Assembly: GCA_964369605.1 (NCBI GenBank)
Contig: CAYJFD010000045.1
Coordinates: forward strand, 1-12,157
DNA length: 12,157 nucleotides
Direction: 5' to 3'
Origin: CAYJFD01 sp964369605
GTDB lineage: Bacteria; Bacteroidota; Bacteroidia; Bacteroidales; UBA932
The translations under genes and the position numbers were made by a program. Shown here one piece after another: positions 1 through 6,628 of this stretch. Numbering within the stretch: position 1 is the stretch's first letter; the number at the start of each line of letters is the position of its first letter. Under the pieces are notes generated by a model. The model had not been told where the DNA came from. It made no database searches and worked only from the letters and a program-made list of their open reading frames with translations.

Positions 1-302
1 TAGACTTCAGCAGTATACTTAGAGGTATCATTCTTTATTACAGATGAGATGGATAATAACACCTTACCCGGATTCTGTACATATAAACTTCTAATATACC
101 CACAGTCATCATAGTCATATAATATCCCTATCCCTTTAACTATAAAATAGAGATTAGTATCTATTTCTCCGACTTTTGTAATTATAGTATTCTCACTATA
201 CTCTACAAACTCTAAATATTCCTCCATCTCCTTGAGTAAATCAGCATCTAACTCATTTAACTTAGCAAAAAGTCTTATCCCTTCTAAAGTACCTATAGTC
301 AT
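1..302 (-). CDS. Crp/Fnr-type cyclic-nucleotide-binding-like regulator, N-terminal part (runs off window)
   Basis: Reading the minus strand from the ATG at 302 gives about 100 codons without a stop, and the frame is still open at the window edge, so this is the 5' part of a longer gene. The translation has the layout of a Bacteroidota Crp/Fnr effector domain. A short leading helix (LLKEMEEYLEFVEY, about residues 22-35) is followed by beta strands with the pattern 'TIITKVGEIDTNLYFIVKGI' (about 39-58), corresponding to the 'G..L...G...YFI.KG' stretch of the cNMP-binding barrel. The C-terminal helix-turn-helix expected of the family lies outside the window. An in-frame ATG at 308 would add two residues (MF); I prefer 302 only weakly. 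The gene is divergent from the lipoprotein pair at 399-3208 and could regulate it, which is inference. Family assignment rests on pattern only and no ligand can be inferred. Confidence 0.66.
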   Translation of the reverse strand, partial: MTIGTLEGIRLFAKLNELDADLLKEMEEYLEFVEYSENTIITKVGEIDTNLYFIVKGIGILYDYDDCGYIRSLYVQNPGKVLLSISSVIKNDTSKYTAEV

Positions 303-321
303 AAACATATAATCTAAGATA

Positions 322-353
322 CAAAATTACCAAATGAATATCAATTATTCAAG
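322..353 (-). promoter_or_regulatory. Putative Bacteroides-type promoter for the Crp/Fnr-like gene
   Basis: On the minus strand TAATTTTG (329-322) matches the Bacteroides -7 consensus TAnnTTTG exactly. It is preceded, after 20 nt, by CTTG (353-350), one base off the -33 TTTG element. A start site just downstream would leave a leader of roughly 8-15 nt before the ATG at 302 or 308. Elements and spacing are seen in the sequence; promoter activity is inferred. Confidence 0.42.
335..351. promoter_or_regulatory. Imperfect palindrome, candidate operator
   Basis: TGAATATCAATTATTCA has 6-bp perfect inverted arms (TGAATA / TATTCA) around a 5-nt centre. It lies between the putative -33 and -7 elements of the leftward promoter and just upstream of the rightward -7 element, a position where a bound regulator could control both genes. 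It is not a clear match to the classical Crp or Fnr half-sites, and short palindromes arise easily in AT-rich DNA, so this is a weak call. Confidence 0.22.
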
Positions 354-363
354 ATTCAGCCAA

Positions 364-371
364 TAATTTTG
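364..371 (+). promoter_or_regulatory. Putative -7 element for the lipoprotein gene pair
   Basis: TAATTTTG matches the Bacteroides -7 consensus TAnnTTTG and sits 27 nt before the ATG at 399, a reasonable leader length. I see no TTTG at the expected -33 distance, so the promoter is only half supported. Confidence 0.35.
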
Positions 372-398
372 CCGAACAATTAATAAAGACTTATTTTT

Positions 399-1775
399 AT
401 GATAAAAAAATTACACTCTAGGCTGATTTTAACGATCAGCATTCTATGCTTCGTCCTTGCACAAAGTTGCCAAGAAGAAGTATTTATAGACTTCAATTAC
501 CCTGAAGTTAAAATCTCAATTCATGAAGCCTATAATCCTGAACTTGTAAAGGTTAATTTCTTACCTAACGAAGAAGTTTCTCATTACACATATTATATAT
601 CAAATAATGAAAAAATAGATTCCACTGAAGTGATTGGGAACGAAGCAACACTTGCTGAATTTGAAAATTTAAAGAAAGATGAGAACTATACGATCTCAGT
701 TAGAGGGTATAATAAACTTGGAGAAAGCACGTATAATGAAACGGCGTTACATTTTAACGCTTCTATAAACATTGAATATATTCTAAGTAACTCAGCTGCA
801 TTCAGAATTAATTATGACAATAAATTTGTGAGTGCAAGATATTTTGTAGGAACTGCAGAAGATAGAGAGTACTTTATTCGAGATGCCGTTGAGAGCCAAA
901 CACTTGGGGAGGTATTTGAATTTGCTGTTATCGATTTTTACGAATTAAATTCTGAGACTGAATATATACTATTCTTTATGGCATATAATAGAGAAGGCGA
1001 AAGTGCAGGCCTTATCGAAGTGCCTTTTAAGACACTTAGCTTAGATGATAGTCCTAGCGTTAAACTTGAGACTCCTGAGAGAGATTCATATATAACTAAA
1101 TATGTAGTAACTCAAAATGAGAAAGTAGGTAAAATAGAGTGTCTTATATTAGAGAGAGGGCAATTCGATTCAGAAATTCATCTTCAAACTAGTTGGGCTG
1201 GAGATTTATCCTCTATGATAGAGACTTGGGCTGACCCAGAATTAGGTTTTGCTTACAGATCAGAACAAGGCCCATTAAGCATAAACTTAATTGATAATAT
1301 GGTAAGAACTAAGGCTGAGAAAGAAATATATGTTCTTATGTATGACAAAGATGGAAATAAACTTGGCATTCAAAAATTTGACTATGCATATGATTTATAC
1401 GATGAGAAAAAAGGTATACCAAGCATAGATATATCAATTAATGAAATTAATACTTCTACTGTAAATTATGATGTTAAGATTGATGACAATACGATGTTAG
1501 TTCAGTATGAGATATTTGGTGGAGATTGGTATGAAAGTAGTCTTCTCACAGACCCTAATTTTGATGAATTCTTTGTGGGCGAACTTATGTTCTACTCCTT
1601 CCGTTCTGCAATGGTATATTATAAAGATGCAAAAAATGGCGTCATGAATATAACTGATGACGGATTAAGAGCTGGCGAGCACTACTACGTTGCAGTTTCA
1701 GCGATTAATAGCAATGGACCTACAATAGGTTTGGCAGCAACGAAGATCATTAAAATAGAGACTCCTGCGGAATAA
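399..1775 (+). CDS. Predicted surface lipoprotein with fibronectin-III-like domains
   Basis: This encodes a 458-residue exported lipoprotein of unknown function. Residues 1-23 are a basic and hydrophobic signal peptide ending in a lipobox-like LAQSC, so Cys24 is the probable lipidated residue. The mature end CQEEV puts acidic residues at +3 and +4, resembling the acidic lipoprotein export signal described in Bacteroidota and suggesting display on the outside of the outer membrane (inference). The rest is beta-rich. Residues about 34-118 and 122-213 look like consecutive fibronectin-III-like modules, each ending in a 'Y.I.V.GYN..GES' or 'Y.LFFMAYNREGES' strand-turn. Two further, less clear units span about 219-330 and 338-455, the last ending in 'HYYVAVSAINSNGP'. 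I see no catalytic motif, so a binding or adhesive role is plausible but unproven. The next lipoprotein gene follows after about 32 nt and is probably co-transcribed. Confidence 0.8.
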   Translation: MIKKLHSRLILTISILCFVLAQSCQEEVFIDFNYPEVKISIHEAYNPELVKVNFLPNEEVSHYTYYISNNEKIDSTEVIGNEATLAEFENLKKDENYTISVRGYNKLGESTYNETALHFNASINIEYILSNSAAFRINYDNKFVSARYFVGTAEDREYFIRDAVESQTLGEVFEFAVIDFYELNSETEYILFFMAYNREGESAGLIEVPFKTLSLDDSPSVKLETPERDSYITKYVVTQNEKVGKIECLILERGQFDSEIHLQTSWAGDLSSMIETWADPELGFAYRSEQGPLSINLIDNMVRTKAEKEIYVLMYDKDGNKLGIQKFDYAYDLYDEKKGIPSIDISINEINTSTVNYDVKIDDNTMLVQYEIFGGDWYESSLLTDPNFDEFFVGELMFYSFRSAMVYYKDAKNGVMNITDDGLRAGEHYYVAVSAINSNGPTIGLAATKIIKIETPAE

Positions 1776-1807
1776 TATTAAATATAAAGCATAAAATTTT
1801 GAAAGAT

Positions 1808-3208
1808 ATGAAAAAGATAATATACATAATCACATTTGTTCTACTTATTAGCTTCAGTGCAAGTTCATGTACTGAGATAGAAATAATTAACGACTACTTA
1901 CATACCTCTACTAGCAACTGCACTTTTGATTCAAGTGGCGAGCAGGCGGTCTTAGTAAAAATAGAAACCAAAGGTACTGCATGGGAATTTGAAAATAAAG
2001 CTAACTGGCTAAGCGTTGAGAAAGTAGACGAAGAAACATTGAAAATTAGGGCTAACGAGTCTGAAGAGTTTTCAGTTAGAACAGCCATTATTTATATAAG
2101 AAGCGGTGAATTTACTCAAGAAATAAAAGCAAGCCAATTTCCAATAGAATCAAAAACTGATGTCTTAGATTTACCCCTAGGCACAGGGGCATGTATTTCT
2201 AGGAATTTTAAACACATCGCTTATATTACTATTGAATACGATGAAGACTATAATCCTATAGTTACTGCTGTACAAAGAGATTTAGAAACAGGGGAAACTA
2301 AAGAAATTCCTGTAATAGAAAACGAATATGGCAGTCCATTCTCTGCAATAGTAGCAATCTCTGATGATGGTGAAACACTTCTATATGGAGATTACGCTTC
2401 TACAGGGTCTGTTATCTATAAAAATGGAAAAGCCACAACTGTTACTCTTCCTGAAGGATATAATACTCCATCTGTAAGCAATATGAGCGCAGACGGTAGT
2501 ATAATGGTTGGATATGCCTACGACGACAATTATAAAATATTCCCAATCAAATGGACAAATATGGTACCTGAGGTACTAGATCACCCTAAAACCATGCTTG
2601 GTAATGATATCTATGCAGGATCTCTTGCAAGAGGATGCTCAGCTGACGGAAGAGTAATCTATGGTTCGGAGTGGGATCAATGGAGTGTAATCTACTGGAT
2701 AGATGAGGAACTTCATTTCCCTGGGGAAGAGTTTGCATCAAAGATAAATATAGATGGATTTGACTACATTACTGCTCTTAAGCTTCAAGCTGAGAAGGCT
2801 ACAATTAGCCAAAATGGTAGATATATTGTTTGCTATTATTCGCAATATAGTGTTCTTAACACTTTCGAGGTTAACGAAGTGGTATACCCTGCCATTATTG
2901 ATACAGAAACAGGTGACGCTAAAATCTTTAGAAATAGAGTCGATGCTAGTTCATCATCTGTCACTAATGATGGTATAATCTTCGCAGCAACACCAAGCTA
3001 TGGCTCGACTAGCTCGTTCGTTATAGATTCTAATACAGGAGTTGATTATTCTTTAAGCGAGTGGATGCAAAATAATGCTGGGATCGCTATGGACGATAAA
3101 AGGATAGTATACGGAATTTCTGCTGATGGTAGTGCTTTCTTTGGTCAGAAAATCACACCTACACCTTTCGGCACCTCTAATCCTTTTTGGTATATTAGTA
3201 ATAATTAG
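1808..3208 (+). CDS. Predicted lipoprotein: BACON-like domain plus HAF-type propeller repeats
   Basis: I place the start at the ATG at 1808 (466 residues). The frame extends three codons upstream to a TTG at 1799, but the ATG gives a clean MKKIIYII signal peptide. The signal ends SASSC, with Cys21 the likely lipidation site. Residues about 36-112 resemble a BACON domain: 'WEFENKANWLSV' is followed by alternating strands ending 'RTAIIYIRSGEF', typical of this Bacteroidota beta-sandwich family. From about residue 120 there are repeated strand units built on 'S.DG...YG' (ISDDGETLLYGDY, MSADGSIMVGYAY, CSADGRVIYGSEW, ISQNGRYIVCYY, VTNDGIIFAATP, ISADGSAFFGQK). About six are visible, suggesting a beta-propeller of the extracellular HAF-repeat type. 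BACON domains often accompany carbohydrate or mucin binding proteins, but no enzyme domain or ligand is evident. It ends just before the bidirectional terminator. Confidence 0.77.
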   Translation: MKKIIYIITFVLLISFSASSCTEIEIINDYLHTSTSNCTFDSSGEQAVLVKIETKGTAWEFENKANWLSVEKVDEETLKIRANESEEFSVRTAIIYIRSGEFTQEIKASQFPIESKTDVLDLPLGTGACISRNFKHIAYITIEYDEDYNPIVTAVQRDLETGETKEIPVIENEYGSPFSAIVAISDDGETLLYGDYASTGSVIYKNGKATTVTLPEGYNTPSVSNMSADGSIMVGYAYDDNYKIFPIKWTNMVPEVLDHPKTMLGNDIYAGSLARGCSADGRVIYGSEWDQWSVIYWIDEELHFPGEEFASKINIDGFDYITALKLQAEKATISQNGRYIVCYYSQYSVLNTFEVNEVVYPAIIDTETGDAKIFRNRVDASSSSVTNDGIIFAATPSYGSTSSFVIDSNTGVDYSLSEWMQNNAGIAMDDKRIVYGISADGSAFFGQKITPTPFGTSNPFWYISNN

Positions 3209-3224
3209 TTAATATAATTAAAGG

Positions 3225-3261
3225 AAAAGACGGTTATTGATTACCTCAATAACCGTCTTTT
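3225..3261. terminator. Bidirectional intrinsic terminator between convergent units
   Basis: A perfect 16-bp inverted repeat, AAAAGACGGTTATTGA (3225-3240) and TCAATAACCGTCTTTT (3246-3261), surrounds a 5-nt loop TTACC. The A-run at one end and T-run at the other give a U-tract for transcripts from either side. It lies 16 nt after the stop of the plus-strand lipoprotein gene and 7 nt after the stop of the minus-strand NamZ-like gene, so it can end both units. Confidence 0.9.
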
Positions 3262-3268
3262 ATATTAC

Positions 3269-4438
3269 CTAACGTAAAGATTTCACCCTCCATAGGCTCT
3301 GGTCGTATAGCAAGTATTTCTTTGCTTTTCTTATCCATTTCTGTTCTTCTACTTTAATATGCTCTTTGATTTGATCCCAAGATATTTCATCCTCATTAAG
3401 ATAGGACATTAGAACATCGTCTCCTAGGTACATTATCATATCATCAGAATATTGGAACTCATCATAGATATTATAAAGAGCCTTCATAATTCGCAGCTGA
3501 TGAGCTAAAGAATGGTACTGCATTCCTGGTATCTGAAGTAGTTGAAAACCATAGCATCGTTCCTTAGCATATTTATCAAAATGTGGAATAAACTCTGTTT
3601 TTCTTAACATCACAGCATTATCATCTAAATCTATTCCATCTAAATCAGAGAGTTTTGACATAAATGGCGCACCAAAAAGTTCGTAAGGACGCATCGTTCC
3701 TCTTCCTGAACTAATGTTTGTTCCTTCCCATAAGTATTGCCCAGCCATAAATCCACAAGTAAAAAAACCTGGGACATTCGCATAAGGCGACACACTCCAA
3801 GGCATCATTAACTTTGTAGCTGCGCGAACTACATAGGATATAATATGTAATGGGAAGACAGCATCTAATTCGGAGTGAAAGATATTAGCGATCTCTCCTA
3901 GTGTTAAGCCATGAGCATGAGGTAGGCCTGTTATTCCATTATCTGTTTTATAATCTAGTGGCAACATAGTACCTTCCACTCCCCTTCCTAATGGGTTTTC
4001 TCTGTCTAAAAGATAAACTGAAATATTTAACCCCTTTGTATGTAAGACTTCAAAAAGATTATACAATAGGGACAAAAGTGGACTATATCGTATTCCTAAA
4101 TCCTGAAACTCTACTACTAGAGCATCTATCTCGTCAAGGTGAGGCAGTATGGTTTCAATAGCATCCTTTCCCCAGCCCTTTAAAGGTAGGAACTCACAAT
4201 TATCCATATTGAACTGGGAATAACCACCTAAACTATCACTTGGACTTATTCTTTCATCGAAGAGTCCATCACTCGGCACAAAAACCTTCTTTAGGTTTCC
4301 TTTGCGATACAAACTCTCAAAAAGGTACTCTCTTGTACTAGGATTCCATGCTACCTGATTACACAGAACTGCTAGTCGGCCTCCTGTTAGTACTTTATCC
4401 GCCTGCTCGTCTAAAGGTGTAGTTCTAAAAGAAAACAT
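3269..4438 (-). CDS. NamZ/DUF1343-family protein, cytoplasmic form with altered PEHG motif
   Basis: This is a 389-residue member of the DUF1343 family (GH171), whose characterised member NamZ (YbbC of Bacillus subtilis) removes terminal MurNAc from peptidoglycan fragments. Family landmarks in order are 'LAVLCNQVAW' (22-31), 'DALVVEFQDLGIRY' (105-118), 'LLDRENPLGRGVEG' (143-156), 'GLPHAHGLTLGE' (171-182, matching the usual P..HGMT.GE) and 'LWEGTNISSGRGTMRPYEL' (236-254). Two landmarks are changed. The PEHG normally after the first strand reads PSDG (residues 55-58), losing both the acidic residue and the following His. The usual PSPNMP is SPYANVP (217-223). From memory the PEHG Glu is the proposed catalytic residue, so activity is doubtful or different. 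No signal peptide is seen, implying a cytoplasmic protein. It starts 3 nt after the glmM stop, suggesting translational coupling and a peptidoglycan-related role (inference). Family call is firm, function is not. Confidence 0.85.
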   Translation of the reverse strand: MFSFRTTPLDEQADKVLTGGRLAVLCNQVAWNPSTREYLFESLYRKGNLKKVFVPSDGLFDERISPSDSLGGYSQFNMDNCEFLPLKGWGKDAIETILPHLDEIDALVVEFQDLGIRYSPLLSLLYNLFEVLHTKGLNISVYLLDRENPLGRGVEGTMLPLDYKTDNGITGLPHAHGLTLGEIANIFHSELDAVFPLHIISYVVRAATKLMMPWSVSPYANVPGFFTCGFMAGQYLWEGTNISSGRGTMRPYELFGAPFMSKLSDLDGIDLDDNAVMLRKTEFIPHFDKYAKERCYGFQLLQIPGMQYHSLAHQLRIMKALYNIYDEFQYSDDMIMYLGDDVLMSYLNEDEISWDQIKEHIKVEEQKWIRKAKKYLLYDQSLWRVKSLR

Positions 4439-4441
4439 ATA

Positions 4442-5827
4442 CTATTTAATTCTATTTGCTATATCTATTATTTTCTGAGCTAAAGCATTAGCCTCTTCTT
4501 CTGTTGATGCCTCAGAATAAATTCTAATTATTGGCTCTGTATTTGACTTTCTTAGATGTATCCAAGTCTTATCCTGGTCAAAATCAATTTTTACTCCATC
4601 TATTGTAGTCAATCTTTCATTTGCATACTCAGTTTTAACTGCTTCAAGTATCCTATCTATAAGAACTGGATCGGATAATTCTATTTTATTCTTTGAGATA
4701 GTGTATTGTGGATAAGTGGCCCTTAATTCCGAAACACTCATTTTCTTCTTGGCTAGAAGACTTAAAAATAGTGCTACTCCGATTAATGCGTCTCGTCCAT
4801 AGTGTAGGTCAGGTATAATAATACCTCCATTTCCTTCTCCACCTATTACTGCTCCCGTATCCTTCATCATATTACTTACATTTACCTCTCCTACTGCTGA
4901 CGCACTGTATTCACACCCATAGGATTCAGTTAAGTCCCTTAGAGCACGAGAGGACGAAAGGTTTGAAACTGTAGCTCCCTTTTTATTAGATAATACATAA
5001 TCAGCAACTGCTACTAAGGTATACTCTTCTCCAAAAGGAACTCCATCTTCGCATATCAGAGCTAGTCTATCTACGTCTGGATCTACTGAAACACCAAAAG
5101 TGGCCTTCTTATTAAGTACCTCAGAACATAAATCTACAAGGTGAGCCGGAAGTGGTTCTGGATTATGCGCAAACTGCCCGTTTGGCTCACAGTGAACTTT
5201 GTGACACTTTACACCCAAAGCCTCGAATAATTTTGGCATCACTACCCCACCCACTGAATTTATAGCATCTAAGGCAACAGAAAAGCCAGCCGCCTTAATA
5301 GCCTCAACATCTACTAAAGGATAGGACAAAACTGCCTCAATATGCGCATCTGTCATATCTTTATATATCATTTGTCCGAGGAGATCCACCTCAACAAAAT
5401 TAAAATCCTCACTATCAACCATTCTCAATAACTCTTCTCCATCAGAAGCGCTGAAGAACTCACCCTTAGCATTAAGTAATTTTAGTGCATTCCACTGTTT
5501 AGGATTATGTGACGCTGTAAGAATTATACCTCCATCAGCCTTCTCAAAAACAACAGCCATCTCTACAGTTGGGGTAGAAGCTAAACCTATATTAACGACG
5601 TCTATTCCACACGCCAATAATGTCCCCCCTACTATATTATTTACCATCTCACCTGAAATACGAGCATCCCTTCCAAGAACGACTTTACACTTCGGCTTCC
5701 CTGCTCTACTCTTAATTATATTTGAGTAGGCAGCCGTAAATTTTACAATATCAAGAGGTGTTAAGGCATTATTTACCTCTCCACCAATAGTTCCTCTAAT
5801 TCCAGAAATGGATTTTATTAATGTCAT
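4442..5827 (-). CDS. glmM: Phosphoglucosamine mutase GlmM
   Basis: This 461-residue cytoplasmic enzyme belongs to the alpha-D-phosphohexomutase superfamily. GlmM converts glucosamine-6-phosphate to glucosamine-1-phosphate for UDP-GlcNAc, the precursor of peptidoglycan and lipid A. All signature sites are present: the N-terminal 'SGIRGTIGGE', the phosphoserine loop TASHNPKQWNALK (104-116, Ser106), the metal loop DPDVDR (249-254), the sugar-binding loop GGEGNGG (329-335, Glu331) and the C-terminal phosphate-binding RKSNTEPIIR (426-435). The specificity loop GEGNGG fits GlmM and related mutases, and the NALK form after the phosphoserine loop is common in Bacteroidota members; another sugar phosphate specificity cannot be fully excluded. 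It follows batE after 22 nt with no visible promoter or terminator between them, and is followed by the NamZ-like gene after 3 nt, so it probably belongs to the same transcript. Confidence 0.92.
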   Translation of the reverse strand: MTLIKSISGIRGTIGGEVNNALTPLDIVKFTAAYSNIIKSRAGKPKCKVVLGRDARISGEMVNNIVGGTLLACGIDVVNIGLASTPTVEMAVVFEKADGGIILTASHNPKQWNALKLLNAKGEFFSASDGEELLRMVDSEDFNFVEVDLLGQMIYKDMTDAHIEAVLSYPLVDVEAIKAAGFSVALDAINSVGGVVMPKLFEALGVKCHKVHCEPNGQFAHNPEPLPAHLVDLCSEVLNKKATFGVSVDPDVDRLALICEDGVPFGEEYTLVAVADYVLSNKKGATVSNLSSSRALRDLTESYGCEYSASAVGEVNVSNMMKDTGAVIGGEGNGGIIIPDLHYGRDALIGVALFLSLLAKKKMSVSELRATYPQYTISKNKIELSDPVLIDRILEAVKTEYANERLTTIDGVKIDFDQDKTWIHLRKSNTEPIIRIYSEASTEEEANALAQKIIDIANRIK

Positions 5828-5849
5828 AGTTATATTTTTTAGATCGTTT

Positions 5850-6611
5850 TTAAATTATTCCGATAGCCGAGTGCTCAATCCACCCCTGTCGCCCATCTGC
5901 TATCTCTATCTTCACCCACTCGCCGAGATTCTCAATAGCCTCAACACTTGTACCTTCGTGTAACTCAAAAAGAGATGCTGAAGAATTATTTGGAGAACTT
6001 TTAACTAGCAAAACTGCATTTATGACGATTCCGTCACTTTTTGATTTAAAAGCTCTCGCACTTGAGACCGAAAGGAGATAGGATACCAAGGCTAGCAGCA
6101 AACATAGAAATGCTACGATAAAACTTACTTTTTGAAGCGCAGTTCCTGCGCAATATCGGTAAACAAGAAGGCACGATAACACTATCAAGACTAACACTAG
6201 AGAGCACACTGCCCAAGTGTTGCCAGGTAAGGTATCACGTAGCGATTTTACCCATGTAATCACAACAAATTCTGGGACTTGCTCGATTTTATCTTCTGTT
6301 TGTTGCTGCGCTAATTCAAGATTTACCCTAGCATCATCAAAACTTGGATCCAGTTTCAAAGCTTTGTGGTAATACAAAATGGCATTGCCCAGCTTGCTGG
6401 GCTGCTTATAATAAGAATTAGCAATATTATAATACAGCTCTGCCGAGCGATAACCTTGCTCCTCTATTTGAAGGTAGGTTTCGAGAGCCTTCGTGTAATC
6501 TTCTTTCATATAAGCCTCACTTGCCGTCTGCCAAAGTGTGTCCTTTTGAGAGGCAAAAAGCGAGAAACTTGATAATAGCAAACTTACTATAATTATTATA
6601 TTCTTTTTCAT
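5850..6611 (-). CDS. batE: BatE: TPR and SH3-like membrane protein
   Basis: This 253-residue protein has the standard BatE layout. A signal peptide or first membrane segment (1-20, ending LFASQKD) is followed by TPR repeats at about 24-57 and 58-91, including 'ELYYNIANSYYKQPSKLG' and 'AILYYHKALKLDPSFDDA'. Two membrane helices lie at about 132-152 and 161-182, and a C-terminal SH3-like domain spans about 193-252, with 'GEWVKIEIADGRQGWIE' as its core. The TPR part is expected in the periplasm, and the SH3-like domain too because there are two intervening helices (topology inferred). BatE is the last of the bat genes, known in Bacteroides fragilis for aerotolerance; its molecular task is unclear. 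It starts 17 nt after batD behind an A-rich leader (AAAGAAAAGAAA), typical of Bacteroidota starts. Confidence 0.9.
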   Translation of the reverse strand: MKKNIIIIVSLLLSSFSLFASQKDTLWQTASEAYMKEDYTKALETYLQIEEQGYRSAELYYNIANSYYKQPSKLGNAILYYHKALKLDPSFDDARVNLELAQQQTEDKIEQVPEFVVITWVKSLRDTLPGNTWAVCSLVLVLIVLSCLLVYRYCAGTALQKVSFIVAFLCLLLALVSYLLSVSSARAFKSKSDGIVINAVLLVKSSPNNSSASLFELHEGTSVEAIENLGEWVKIEIADGRQGWIEHSAIGII

Positions 6612-6628
6612 TTTCTTTTCTTTAAATA

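Noticed and set aside
1799..1807. TTG start three codons before the ATG of the second lipoprotein
   Set aside because: The ATG at 1808 gives a standard signal peptide and the TTG lacks any ribosome-site support.
1894..2088. Minus-strand 64-codon frame within the second lipoprotein gene
   Set aside because: It lies wholly opposite a well-supported coding gene and shows no recognisable domain.
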